From: CAYWNA01 sp964459305
Lineage (GTDB): Bacteria; Planctomycetota; Planctomycetia; Pirellulales; Pirellulaceae
Assembly (NCBI GenBank): GCA_964459305.1
Contig: CAYWNA010000130.1
Span: 1-35,698, forward strand
Length of the DNA: 35,698 nucleotides
Reading direction: 5' to 3'
Shown here: in pieces, positions 8,101 through 17,013 of the stretch
Position numbering within the stretch: position 1 is the stretch's first letter
Layout of the letters: every line of letters begins with the position of its first letter
Position numbers and translations under genes: made by a program
The notes under the pieces: generated by a model
Told to the model about the DNA's origin: nothing
Database searches by the model: none
Seen by the model: only the letters and a program-made list of their open reading frames with translations

Positions 8101-9710
8101 AAGGTCTCGGCCAGTCCGAGGTCGCTGGGCAGGTCGGGCAACTTTGTCCTCAGCCCACGCAGGATGCGAGTCTCGGTCTCTTCGGGAGTCGCCTCGACGT
8201 ACACGGCCAGAACATTCTTGGACAAGAGAGGGATCAATCCCGCCTTCACCAGCGATGATTTGCCGCACCCCGAAGGGCCATACATCAATCCCACACTGAA
8301 TGTCTTGTCGGGATCGGTCTCCTCGATACGAATCTTCCAGAAGCGGATGGTATCGGGTAGTCCCTCTCGGTCTCGTGGTCCGGGCAGCAGTTCGATGAAG
8401 AAATTTGCATCGTCGGCTCCAAACGACCGCAACCCCTTGGGAATAACCTTGAATTCGGGGTTTCCCTGCTGCGATCCGTGTCGCCAGTGGAGCAGGTCGT
8501 CGGCCAACTCCGCTGCAGTCGCATGTCTGTCAGAGGCCCGTTTGGAGAGAGTCTTCAGGCAGATCCGTTCGAGTTCACCCGGAATTGAGTCGTCCAATTC
8601 CCGCGGAGGCGGAGGGTCGACGGATATCAATTGATGCACCAGTTCATTGGCCGTACTTCCGCGGAACGGCTTCTTGCCGGTCAGCAGTTCATAGAAGACG
8701 ACACCGAGACTGAAAATGTCGCTACGACCATCCAGCCGGTGGCCTTCCCCACGTGCCTGTTCGGGGCTCATGTAGGCCGGCGTCCCAGCAATTCTGCCGC
8801 TGCACCGCAGGTAATCCTCCTCCCGAATCGCCAGCCCAAAGTCGGCGACGTAGGGGGTCTTTGTGCTGTCCTCGATGAGGATGTTGCCGGGTTTGACATC
8901 CCGGTGGATCAGCCGCCTCCGGTGCGCGTGATGAAGCGCCCGAGCGACAATGGCCAGCAGTCTTGCCGATTCTTCGTGGCTCGGCCGATCGCCCTTGATC
9001 CGATCACGCAACGTGTCGCCTTCGATGTACTTGGAAACAACATAGATCGAACCGTCGTCGGTCCGTCCGACATCATGGACGGGAACGATATTCGGATGAT
9101 CCAAGCTGGCTACGGTGCGAGCTTCAGCAAGGTAGGCTGCCGTATCCTTCAGCTTCTGAAATCGCTCGGGCGTCGGAACCTTGATAGCCACTTGTCGCTG
9201 GAGTTCCTCGTCGAAAGCAAGATGGACCCGTCCGTAAGCACCTTGGCCCAGCACTCTGACCAATCGGTATCTGCCAATCTGTTCGACATCGACAATAGAT
9301 CTGGAAACCTGCGTATGGGTGGTCATAGACTCTGACTGGGAACCATCGTCGATACCACCCGAGGCCAGTTCAGACAGCTTGCTCCGCAGCGTGTGGCTGA
9401 TGTCGGCGAACCGGGCCGTGAACTCATCGATGCTGGGCGAAGTCTCGCCGTCCCGCCGTGCCTGGAACTCGCCGACGGCTAGAGTCAGCTTGATGTCGGT
9501 GTCACTGGCGAAGTCGGGGATTCCGGCCAAGTAATCTTCGACCCTCAAGGGGCGTTCGGTCTGCCAGCGGAGCTTCTGATCCTGCAGCAGTACAGCCAGT
9601 TTCTGGGAAGGACCGGAGTCGGCATGTTGCTCGATAAAGCGGAATACATCGGGCAGGGAATCACGGTCTTCCCAGAGCATTTTGTATTGGTCTGCCAGTT
9701 GCAAGCACAT
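5133..9710 (-). CDS. Giant Ser/Thr kinase - STAND-like ATPase - TM - HEAT - FGE-sulfatase-like fusion (3' end in gap)
   Basis: The ATG at 9710 has AGAGGA just upstream; 1526 residues are visible. Residues 148-410 are a Hanks-type kinase with GQGAYGRV, ATP Lys K177, HRD at 269-271, DFG at 290-292 and APE-like SPEQA. Residues about 470-800 form a P-loop ATPase with Walker A GPSGCGKS (478-485) and Walker B VVIVLDQLEQ (548-557), like the STAND modules that sense and then oligomerise. A transmembrane helix (about 877-898) is followed by HEAT-like helical repeats (about 950-1280). Residues 1293-1526 are an FGE-sulfatase-type domain (YRLPTDWEWGIACRAGS). The family's two catalytic cysteines are not apparent near the end, so it is probably a binding module. 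The final GFRIT motif sits nine bases from the gap, so the true stop is probably just inside it. The domains fit a signal-transduction or defence-type receptor; the ligand is unknown. Confidence 0.88.
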
Positions 9711-9754
9711 CGACGATCCTCTACGTCCCCATCGTTTCTTGGATGTCGAATATG

Positions 9755-9783
9755 ATTATCAGACGACTGCAAACCAATTTCAA
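9755..9783 (-). promoter_or_regulatory. Candidate sigma-70 promoter of the giant kinase gene
   Basis: On the minus strand TTGAAA (9778-9783) is followed after 17 bases by GATAAT (9755-9760), about 45 bases upstream of the ATG at 9710. Spacing is ideal and both boxes are close to consensus. It would transcribe the gene independently of the ECF/kinase operon behind it. Confidence 0.5.
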
Positions 9784-9921
9784 CCCTTGACCTCTATCCC
9801 GGACAACGGTCGTCTTCCGTGAGTGCTGCTGCGGCCGAACATCTGGAACCAGGGGCCAGGGGACCAGAAGGGAGCCGAGTCGAAGTGTGTCGGCGAAAGG
9901 CTAAGACGGCCTAAGACGCCG

Positions 9922-12333
9922 CTACTGAGGTCCAAAAGGCGGTCTTCTGCCGAAGCCCTTCCCTGGCATGCCGAGTCCAGGGAAGAAACCGCCGAAGGGG
10001 CCTCCCCGAATGCCATCGTAAGGTTCGCCGGTCATTTCTTTCCATGCCTCTTGCTGAGTGGGGGTCAACACTTCCTTGACTCGCTCGTCGAGCGTTCCGG
10101 AACGTCCACCAAAGCGACCGTGGCCTTGCCGACGGAACGGGAAACGCGGCTCGTTTTGAAGCGAAGCGATCTCGTCTCGCTGAGTTGCGGTCAAACCGAG
10201 TTCGTCAGCGATGGCCAGGTCGTCGAAGGCTGCGGCCCCGCGGCGTTGCAGGATGAGTTGGTCCAGGCGAATCATCTGCTCTTGATCCAACGTTTCGGCA
10301 ATGGATTCTTTCGAAGATTCCTTGTGTTCCAGGAATTCCTTTCGCACTTTCGCCAAATCGGTACTCTGCGATTCACAAAACTGCCGGTAGACGCGCTGAT
10401 GCTCGTCGTTGATCTCGTTGATCTTTGCGATTTGCCGCTCGGTGAGCTCCAGATGCTGCTGAACCGTTTCTCTGGCGACCATTTGCAGCGACGCAAAACC
10501 CCGCAGAATATCGAACTCGTGGTACATCATGAACAGGCTTCGCCGCAATTCCGGCTGGTCAGGATTTTCGCGTACGAGCCGTTCTTGTGTTTCCAAGGCT
10601 TTCTCCAGAGCGGACTTGGCGGCCTTTGCCGAGCCGATTCCGTCTAGAATTCCGGCGACACGAAGATGACTGGCAGCCAGTTCCGCTTGAAGCGGTGGAT
10701 TATCGCGGCTTTGCTGGATGAAGTCGTCGTAATAGTCCAAGCTGACCTGGAGCAACTTGCCCCGAACCGCTTGCGCTTGGTCCAGACCTGCCAGGTCTTC
10801 CACGCTGACTCGGACGAAGAAATCAAGCATCTCGCGTGCCTGCTGGAAGTTCTTCTCGGCGAGGGCACGCTGCCTTGCCTCTTCAGCCAGCGCAGAGGCG
10901 GTGATGGCTTGTTTCTCGGCCACTTCCTCGTAGGCGCCATGCGTCTTCGCTCGCTCCCGGGCGATCAGCACGTTGCTGATGGTCAAACCTACCACGGCCA
11001 GCAGCAACACAATCACTGCCGACGTAACCACCCCCTTGTGTCGGCGCGACCACTTAGCAGCGCGTTCTGCCAATGTCGGCCGTCTGGCTCGAATCGGACG
11101 GCTGTCTAGAAAGCGGCGGAGGTCATCGGCCATCTCACCTGCCGTGGCATAGCGGTCTTGAGACTCTCTGGCAATCGCCTTCAGCACGATCGTCTCCAGA
11201 TCGGTCGGAATCGACCTATCGATCCGGCGAGGTGATATCGGCTCTTTGGACGTAATGTTCCCAACGAGCTCCTCCTGATTGTCGCCGTCATACACCGGAC
11301 GCAGAGTTAGTAGTTGGTAAAGCGTTGCCCCCAGCGAATAGATGTCGCTGCGATGATCCACCGCACTGTTTTTTCCCAGAGCTTGCTCCGGACTCATGTA
11401 TCGATAGGTTCCGACCACATCGCCGGTCATGGTCAGTTCGCCGTCGCTCTGGAGCCGCGCCAATCCGAAATCCGTGACCCATAGATTGCCCCGCTCATCC
11501 ACTAGCAGGTTGGCGGGCTTGATGTCGCGGTGCACCACGTCCATGCCGTGGGCATGCTCCAACGCCTCCGCTGCCTGAATCGCCAGTCTCGCCACCGTTT
11601 GGTAGAACGTGGCCCCATTTGTTGTACCTACGGTCGACAGAGCGGCCTGAGTGCTCGGCGATGTCTCGGATGGCTCAGCGGGTCGGGCTGGTGCGTTGCG
11701 AGCAAACAGCACTTCGTTCAGAACGTCAGAACACTCCGACGGCCTCTGCCATACCGGCGCAGCTTCGGCGGACATCGGCTCCGACAACTGTCGCCGTTGG
11801 CCGATTGCCTCGGCAAGACTTGCGCCCTCGATCATCTGCATGGCGAAGTAATAGACGCCGCGTTCGCAACCGACCGCGTAGACCGGAACGATGTTCGAAT
11901 GGTGCAGCTTGGCGGCTGCCAATGCCTCGTTCTTGAACCTCTCCAGCCGCCTCGGATCAAGTGCGACGGCGAAGGGCAGCACTTTCAAGGCCACGCGTCG
12001 CTGCAACGATATCTGCTCGGCTTCGTACACAATCCCCATGCCGCCACGCCCAATCTCCCTCAGAATCCGATAATCGCCGAGCGAGCCGTCGACCTCCGGG
12101 GATATGGTGCTGCTTTCACTGGATACTTCCGACGACTCGGGTTCGTTTAGCGCCCGAAGGGCCGGCAACACTCCGCGAAGGACGTCGGCAATCTGCGGAT
12201 ATCGACAAGCAAATTGTTCGATATCCGGTTGCTCGCCTCGATCTGCACATTCCAAAAACTGGTCCACGACCTCGGCCACAAGTGATTCTTTGGGATCGAC
12301 GGCGTGCACGGTTTCCGAAGAATCGTGGTTCAT
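9922..12333 (-). CDS. Transmembrane Ser/Thr protein kinase with LTxxQ (Spy/CpxP-like) extracytoplasmic region
   Basis: The ATG at 12333 overlaps the stop of the ECF sigma gene (ATGA). After an 85-residue N-terminal segment, the kinase domain runs from about 87 to 410 with GRGGMG, Lys117, HRD at 268-270, DFG at 288-290 and SPEQA. A roughly 55-residue Pro/Ser/Ala-rich insertion (185-240) splits the lobe region. One transmembrane helix follows at about 435-456, then a helical, TPR-like or coiled-coil region to about 620. The C-terminal part carries LTERQ (630-634), LDQEQ (683-687), LTATQ (714-718) and LTPTQ (756-760), the motif type of Spy/CpxP periplasmic chaperones. A Gly/Pro/Phe-rich tail ends the protein. 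ECF genes linked to such kinases are a known planctomycete arrangement. The kinase may phosphorylate or otherwise control the partner sigma factor in response to envelope signals; this is inference. Confidence 0.88.
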   Translation of the reverse strand: MNHDSSETVHAVDPKESLVAEVVDQFLECADRGEQPDIEQFACRYPQIADVLRGVLPALRALNEPESSEVSSESSTISPEVDGSLGDYRILREIGRGGMGIVYEAEQISLQRRVALKVLPFAVALDPRRLERFKNEALAAAKLHHSNIVPVYAVGCERGVYYFAMQMIEGASLAEAIGQRRQLSEPMSAEAAPVWQRPSECSDVLNEVLFARNAPARPAEPSETSPSTQAALSTVGTTNGATFYQTVARLAIQAAEALEHAHGMDVVHRDIKPANLLVDERGNLWVTDFGLARLQSDGELTMTGDVVGTYRYMSPEQALGKNSAVDHRSDIYSLGATLYQLLTLRPVYDGDNQEELVGNITSKEPISPRRIDRSIPTDLETIVLKAIARESQDRYATAGEMADDLRRFLDSRPIRARRPTLAERAAKWSRRHKGVVTSAVIVLLLAVVGLTISNVLIARERAKTHGAYEEVAEKQAITASALAEEARQRALAEKNFQQAREMLDFFVRVSVEDLAGLDQAQAVRGKLLQVSLDYYDDFIQQSRDNPPLQAELAASHLRVAGILDGIGSAKAAKSALEKALETQERLVRENPDQPELRRSLFMMYHEFDILRGFASLQMVARETVQQHLELTERQIAKINEINDEHQRVYRQFCESQSTDLAKVRKEFLEHKESSKESIAETLDQEQMIRLDQLILQRRGAAAFDDLAIADELGLTATQRDEIASLQNEPRFPFRRQGHGRFGGRSGTLDERVKEVLTPTQQEAWKEMTGEPYDGIRGGPFGGFFPGLGMPGKGFGRRPPFGPQ

Positions 12334-12959
12334 AGCTGTGACTCCGACAGGCCGTCTTGCGTGAGCAGTCTCTGCAGCCGTATCAAGGCACGACCGTACC
12401 GTTTGCGCGCGGCGGCCGGTTCAATCTCCAGAACGCAGGAGATTTCGTCGTAGGAAAGCCCCTCGTAAGTTCGCATCAGCAGGATTTCGCGATCGTTCTC
12501 CGGCAAGCTGGCGATTGCCTGACGGACTCGGCCTGCAAGCTCCTTCTGTGTCACAAGTTGACTCGGCGATCTGCCGGAAGCCAACACTTGTTGACCGAGC
12601 ATCACCGAGGAACGATTCGGAAGCGGGAGTTCCTGTCCGACGGCCCGGCGCGATGCGTCGATGTGCCTTCGCCGCATCATGATCAGCCGTTCCTGGGCCA
12701 TTTTCCGCAGCCACAAGTGAAAGGGCATTGGCTCGCGCGACAGGTAGTCGGGCAATCGGCGATAAGCCTCCATATGCGTCTCTTGAACGATGTCGGACGG
12801 ATCGGCTCGAGAGTGGAGACTCGGGTCAAACCGCAAAGCGACGATCTGTCGCAGCGACTGACGATGCCGAGCGAAGAGCTCGTCAGCCCCTGGAGATCCG
12901 TCTCGAATCCGCTCCAGCAACTTGAGAGTCTCTCCCGAATCCGGCTTCGGTTCGTTCAT
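12330..12959 (-). CDS. ECF-type sigma factor partnered with a Ser/Thr kinase
   Basis: The 209-residue product begins MNEPKPDSGETLKLLERIRDG. It contains sigma region 2 (DELFARHRQSLRQIVALRFD, then DPSDIVQETHMEAYRRLPDY and PFHLWLRKMAQERL) and region 4 (LPENDREILLMRTYEGLSYDEI, ARKRYGRALIRL). The frame is open further upstream, but ATG 12959 gives the usual start of this family, and GAGG lies just before it. No anti-sigma gene is present; instead the stop overlaps a transmembrane kinase gene by four bases. This matches planctomycete ECF groups in which a kinase replaces the anti-sigma factor. On the minus strand, GGAAC at 13110-13114 about 150 bases upstream could be part of an autoregulated ECF promoter, but this is weak. 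Confidence 0.88.
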   Translation of the reverse strand: MNEPKPDSGETLKLLERIRDGSPGADELFARHRQSLRQIVALRFDPSLHSRADPSDIVQETHMEAYRRLPDYLSREPMPFHLWLRKMAQERLIMMRRRHIDASRRAVGQELPLPNRSSVMLGQQVLASGRSPSQLVTQKELAGRVRQAIASLPENDREILLMRTYEGLSYDEISCVLEIEPAAARKRYGRALIRLQRLLTQDGLSESQL

Positions 12960-13382
12960 GAGCCTCAAATCCTCTACACACATCGCCAGAAACCAACCGC
13001 AGAGTCGGTTCGCGGACCGATCCGTGAGGCGGCTTGAAGTCGCGGCGCGCAACCTCGGCATCCCAGTTGGTCTTCTCGGTGTCTGATTTAACACCGCGAT
13101 CGAAAGGAAGTTCCGGTACGCCGCGAATTCAACTCTTCCGACTCACAACAGGTCATTTGCGGAGGTTCGAGGATTTGGTGGTCACAAAAGCCGTTTGAAT
13201 GCAGGTAGTCGAGCACGAAGAAATTGGGGCCGATCTCGTGATGCTTCGACGCTATCGTGGTGCACAGATTGCATCGTGGTGGCTATGCTTGGTGTGCACG
13301 ATCCTGGCCTTTCGCTGGTTCACCTACAATTCCCTTTTTCTCGCGTAGGTTCGCTGCGGAGTTAGACCGGCGTATACTTGCC

Positions 13383-13450
13383 GTAGCCGAACTCGCCAGA
13401 GTTTGGAATTCTTCACTCCACATGGTCCAAAGTCTGGCGACTTCGGCTAC
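13383..13450. repeat. Imperfect palindrome, 25-base arms
   Basis: Arms 13383-13407 and 13426-13450 (left arm begins GTAGCCGAACTCGCCAGAG) are inverted repeats with two mismatches around an 18-base loop. The two mismatched positions are C/G exchanges. It could form a long hairpin and is probably a dispersed intergenic element. Confidence 0.85.
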
Positions 13451-13501
13451 CATTGAATTCAGGGGGCTAGAAGGACAAACCCGACACACCCGACAAGAAT
13501 T

Positions 13502-13566
13502 CGTGGGATAGGCTTCCAGCCTGTCGGAAACACGGGAAGAACGACAGGCTGGAAGCCTATCCCACG
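13502..13566. repeat. Perfect palindrome, 24-base arms
   Basis: Arms 13502-13525 and 13543-13566 are perfectly complementary (core GGATAGGCTTCCAGCCTGTC) with a 17-base loop. The same family occurs at 25715-25775. A run of six T follows at about 13574, so the plus-strand hairpin could act as an intrinsic terminator, although no plus-strand gene ends nearby. Confidence 0.92.
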
Positions 13567-13668
13567 TCACGATCGAAGTTTTTTCGGGCGCGTCAAACTC
13601 GCCTCATCCAGGACAATGCCATAGTTTTCTTTCGCGGTCCGGTGTCTCGCAAATAGGACTGAAAGTCT

Positions 13669-16236
13669 ATGCCGGAGCAGAGTTGCGACCATGCCGGTGG
13701 GCTCCCCGCATCGCCCCGGTTCCTACCTCTGTTGCTGCTGTTGTTCGTTGGCAGCGGCTGTTCTGCGCTCGTTTACGAAGTTGTCTGGTTCCAGTTGCTG
13801 CAGTTGGTGATCGGTTCGTCGGCGGTTTCGCTGGGCGTGTTATTAGGAACCTTCATGGGCGGCATGTGCGTAGGCAGTGTTGCTCTGCCCCGCATCATCT
13901 CCGCTCGCCGTCATCCGCTGCGCGTCTATGCCGTGCTTGAATTTGGAATCGGTGCCATCGGAATTGCGCTGTTGTTTGGCATGCCGTACATCGGCCGGCT
14001 CTACACGGAAAACGTCGGGCACGGCTTGGTGGGAATTCTGCTGCGCGGGGCCGTATGCGCGATATGCTTGCTGCCGCCTACGGTGCTGATGGGAGCGACG
14101 CTGCCGGCGATTGCCCGGTGGATAGAAACGACACCGCAAGGCGTCTCGTGGTTGGGCTATTTCTACGGAGCCAACATTGCCGGGGCAGTGTTCGGGTGTC
14201 TCTTGGCTGGTTTCTATCTATTGAGAGTCTACGACGTCGCGACGGCCACGTGTGTCGCCGCGACGATTAACGGGGCGGTGGCTTTGATCGGTCTCGCTCT
14301 GGCGACTTTCGCCAAGTACCACGTGCCCATCGGGGACTCGCCACGTGCTGCGCACGCGCCGGACGCTTGGACGGCATACGTGACAATCGCGTTATCGGGG
14401 CTGTGCGCGCTAGGTGCCGAAGTGGTCTGGACTCGCCAGCTTTCGTTGATGCTCGGCGCGACGGTCTACACATTCTCTATCATTCTGGCCGTGTTCTTGG
14501 TTGGGCTGGGCATCGGCAGCAGTGTTGGTGCGTTCTTGTCCCGCGGAACAGTACGGCCGAGCATCGCGCTGGGTTGGTGCCAAGTGCTGTTGACTGCCGC
14601 GATTGCTTGGTGTGCGTGCATGCTGGCCAAATCGCTTCCTTTCTGGCCGATCGACCCCACGCTGGCCACGTCTGCGTGGTTCAGTTTTCAGCTTGATCTA
14701 ATGCGAACGATTTGGACCATCCTACCCGCGGCGTGTCTGTGGGGTGCGAGTTTTCCGCTGGCGCTGGCAGCCGTTTCATCGCGCGACCAGGATCCAGGAC
14801 GTCTCGTCGGAGGAGTATATGCCGCCAATACGGTCGGCGCGATCGTCGGCGCGATCGGATTCAGCATGCTGATGATCGGATGGCTGGGCACGCAGACCTC
14901 GCAACAAGTACTGATTGGCCTGTCGGCCGCGGCCGCTCTGCTGATGTTTGGGCCGCTTGTCTATCGAGCTTGGCAAGCCCGGTCCAACAGTCGCCTCGTC
15001 GATCACACGCCGAAAGACACCGACTCGGCACCAAGCGAAACGGAAATCCCTTCGCGCGAGAATGACTCGCCGCGGACTCTGAGAACTGTGCTGGCGTGTC
15101 CAGTCACTCTTTGGGGCGCGATCTTACTGGTCGCTCTGGCGAGCCTGGCGGCGGGGCTGGTTCTTGCCGTGCCCGAAACCCCACGGGGATTGATCGCGTA
15201 CGGTCGCCATCTGCCGACGTGGGGCGACCAGCCGGACTACCTCTACGTCGCCGAAGGAATGCACGCGTCGATTTCCGTGTCGGAGTGGAGCACGGGAGTG
15301 CGAAATTTCCATGTCGCAGGTAAAGTGGTCGCATCGAGTGAATCGCAGGACATGCGATTACAGCGGATGCTCGGGCATCTGCCAGCCCTGATCCATGCGC
15401 GGCCCCGATCGGTGCTGGTGGTCGGGTGCGGAGCGGGCGTGACCGCTGGCTCGTTCGTGCTGTATCCCGATGTCGAGAGGATCGTGATCTGTGAAATCGA
15501 GCCGCTGATTCCACCGGCCGCGGACAAGTACTTTGGGCGCGAGAATTATCATGTGCTGGACGATCCCCGCGTCGAACTCGTTTGCGACGACGCCCGGCAT
15601 TACATCGTCACGACGGACGAGAAATTCGATATCATCACATCCGATCCGATTCATCCGTGGGTCAAGGGCGCCGCGGCCCTGTATTCGGAGGAGTACTTCG
15701 AGATATGTAAGCGTCATCTCAAACCCGGCGGAGTGGTTACCCAGTGGGTGCCCCTGTATGAAACCAATTTGGATGCGGTGAAGAGCGAGATGGCGACTTT
15801 CTTCCATGTCTTTACTAATGGGACGATTTGGGCCAATGATATTTCCGGTGAGGGTTACGATATGGTCCTCATTGGTCAGAATGGCGAGATGAGGATCGAT
15901 GTAGATGAACTTCAACAGCGGCTGGACAACGACGACCACGCCAAGGTGCACGAATCGCTGCAACAGGTGAAACTGGGTTGGGCAATCAGTTTGATGGGGA
16001 CGTACGCTGGGCGGGGTTCCGATTTGGCGCCCTGGCTAAAGGGCGCTGAGATCAACCGAGATGGAAACCTGCGGCTCCAGTACCTTGCCGGCATGGGGTC
16101 GAACTTGGATCAAGCCGGGGTCATCTACGACTCTCTAATGGCTTATCGCAAGTACCCGGAGAACCTCTTCGTCGCCGCAGGCAACCGCGGTCGGGCGCTG
16201 AAGGCGCTGCTGGAGAAGCCGCCATCGGGCGAATAG
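13669..16236 (+). CDS. Fused MFS-type membrane / spermidine synthase-like protein
   Basis: The 855-residue protein starts at ATG 13669. Residues about 16-440 and 475-500 hold many hydrophobic helices in two similar halves (GSGCSALVYEVVWFQLL near 28 and GLCALGAEVVWTRQLSL near 244 are the repeated start motif). Residues about 520-800 form a Rossmann methyltransferase-like domain of the polyamine synthase family. It has the SAM/dcSAM loop VVGCGAGVTAG (584-594), acidic strand CEIEP (608-612), and SDPIHPW (658-664) where true aminopropyltransferases have their catalytic Asp motif. The pair is known as the fused MFS/spermidine synthase family. Its reaction is not firmly established and it need not make spermidine. 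The stop is 12 bases before the DDAH-like gene, suggesting one operon and a link to arginine or polyamine metabolism. Confidence 0.85.
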   Translation: MPEQSCDHAGGLPASPRFLPLLLLLFVGSGCSALVYEVVWFQLLQLVIGSSAVSLGVLLGTFMGGMCVGSVALPRIISARRHPLRVYAVLEFGIGAIGIALLFGMPYIGRLYTENVGHGLVGILLRGAVCAICLLPPTVLMGATLPAIARWIETTPQGVSWLGYFYGANIAGAVFGCLLAGFYLLRVYDVATATCVAATINGAVALIGLALATFAKYHVPIGDSPRAAHAPDAWTAYVTIALSGLCALGAEVVWTRQLSLMLGATVYTFSIILAVFLVGLGIGSSVGAFLSRGTVRPSIALGWCQVLLTAAIAWCACMLAKSLPFWPIDPTLATSAWFSFQLDLMRTIWTILPAACLWGASFPLALAAVSSRDQDPGRLVGGVYAANTVGAIVGAIGFSMLMIGWLGTQTSQQVLIGLSAAAALLMFGPLVYRAWQARSNSRLVDHTPKDTDSAPSETEIPSRENDSPRTLRTVLACPVTLWGAILLVALASLAAGLVLAVPETPRGLIAYGRHLPTWGDQPDYLYVAEGMHASISVSEWSTGVRNFHVAGKVVASSESQDMRLQRMLGHLPALIHARPRSVLVVGCGAGVTAGSFVLYPDVERIVICEIEPLIPPAADKYFGRENYHVLDDPRVELVCDDARHYIVTTDEKFDIITSDPIHPWVKGAAALYSEEYFEICKRHLKPGGVVTQWVPLYETNLDAVKSEMATFFHVFTNGTIWANDISGEGYDMVLIGQNGEMRIDVDELQQRLDNDDHAKVHESLQQVKLGWAISLMGTYAGRGSDLAPWLKGAEINRDGNLRLQYLAGMGSNLDQAGVIYDSLMAYRKYPENLFVAAGNRGRALKALLEKPPSGE

Positions 16237-16248
16237 GCACGCATCGGA

Positions 16249-17013
16249 ATGATCGCCATCACGCACGTACCGTCGCCTCACATGGAGCAGTGCCAACGAT
16301 TCTATGTGCCGCCGTCTCCGATCGACTACGACCGAGCCGCCCGGCAACACGAGCAGTATTGCCGTGTGCTTCGCGAATGCGGCGCCCAGGTACGCACGCT
16401 GCACGTCAATCGCCACCTGCCAGACTGTGCATTCATCGAAGATACCGCCATCGTCCTCGACGAGGTGGCCATTCTGGCCTCGATGGGAGCGGAGTCACGG
16501 CGAGCCGAACCTGCAGGAATCGAGTCCGAACTACAACGATATCGGGTAGTCCATCGAGTTGAATTGCCCGCGACCATCGAGGGCGGCGACGTGTTGCGAG
16601 TCGGCCGTACGTTGCTGGTAGGGTTGTCGTCACGCACGAACCAAGCGGGAGTGAGCGCGCTGGAAGCGATCGTTGGCCGCTACGGATATCGTGTGGTCGC
16701 CGTGCCAGTGCACGGATGTTTGCACCTGAAGACGGCATGTACCGCATTGCAGGACAGCACGCTGTTGGTCAATCCGACCTGGGTGGATGTCGAGGCATTG
16801 CGTGGATTCCATCTGGCTTTTGTCCCCGAAGAGGAGCCTTGGGCCGCAAATGTGGCATGCGTGGGCACGATCGCGTGCATCTCTGTAGACCATCCGCGAA
16901 CGGCCAAAGCGATACAGGAGATGGACATCGAAGTGCGAACCGTCGACCTCTCCGAATTCGCCAAAGCCGAGGGCGGCGTCACATGTCTCAGCATCTTCGT
17001 TGATTCCGACTAG
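16249..17013 (+). CDS. Dimethylarginine dimethylaminohydrolase (DDAH)-like enzyme
   Basis: The 254-residue length equals that of bacterial DDAH, which hydrolyses N-omega-methylated arginines to citrulline and a methylamine. The guanidine-modifying enzyme signature is complete: substrate-binding acidic pair in CAFIEDTAIV (E64, D65), EGGD (111-114), catalytic His159 in HLKTACT, and nucleophile Cys246 in GGVTCLS near the C-terminus. No signal peptide is seen, so it should be cytoplasmic. It follows the spermidine-synthase-like gene by 12 bases and is probably co-transcribed. Arginine deiminase or a related amidinohydrolase is the main alternative, but those are longer. Its TAG stop overlaps the stop codon of the convergent GH28 gene within a CTAG palindrome (17010-17013). 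Confidence 0.85.
   Translation: MIAITHVPSPHMEQCQRFYVPPSPIDYDRAARQHEQYCRVLRECGAQVRTLHVNRHLPDCAFIEDTAIVLDEVAILASMGAESRRAEPAGIESELQRYRVVHRVELPATIEGGDVLRVGRTLLVGLSSRTNQAGVSALEAIVGRYGYRVVAVPVHGCLHLKTACTALQDSTLLVNPTWVDVEALRGFHLAFVPEEEPWAANVACVGTIACISVDHPRTAKAIQEMDIEVRTVDLSEFAKAEGGVTCLSIFVDSD

Larger units (their letters stand above)
12960..13668. other. Intergenic region between divergent operons, with two palindromes
   Basis: About 700 bases separate the minus-strand ECF/kinase operon from the plus-strand spermidine-synthase-like gene. No gene is supported. The only strong structures are the inverted repeats at 13383-13450 and 13502-13566. An apparent 84-codon frame at 13257-13511 merely translates the repeats. 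Confidence 0.6.

Noticed and set aside
6402..8634. Long plus-strand frames opposite the giant kinase
   Set aside because: No family motifs; they are antisense shadows of a minus-strand gene with clear kinase, ATPase and FGE motifs.
9895..9921. GTCTTAG repeats after the kinase gene as a terminator
   Set aside because: These are short direct repeats without a stable hairpin or T run.
13257..13511. 84-codon plus-strand frame upstream of the spermidine-synthase-like gene
   Set aside because: It covers intergenic palindromes and has no ribosome binding site or protein similarity.
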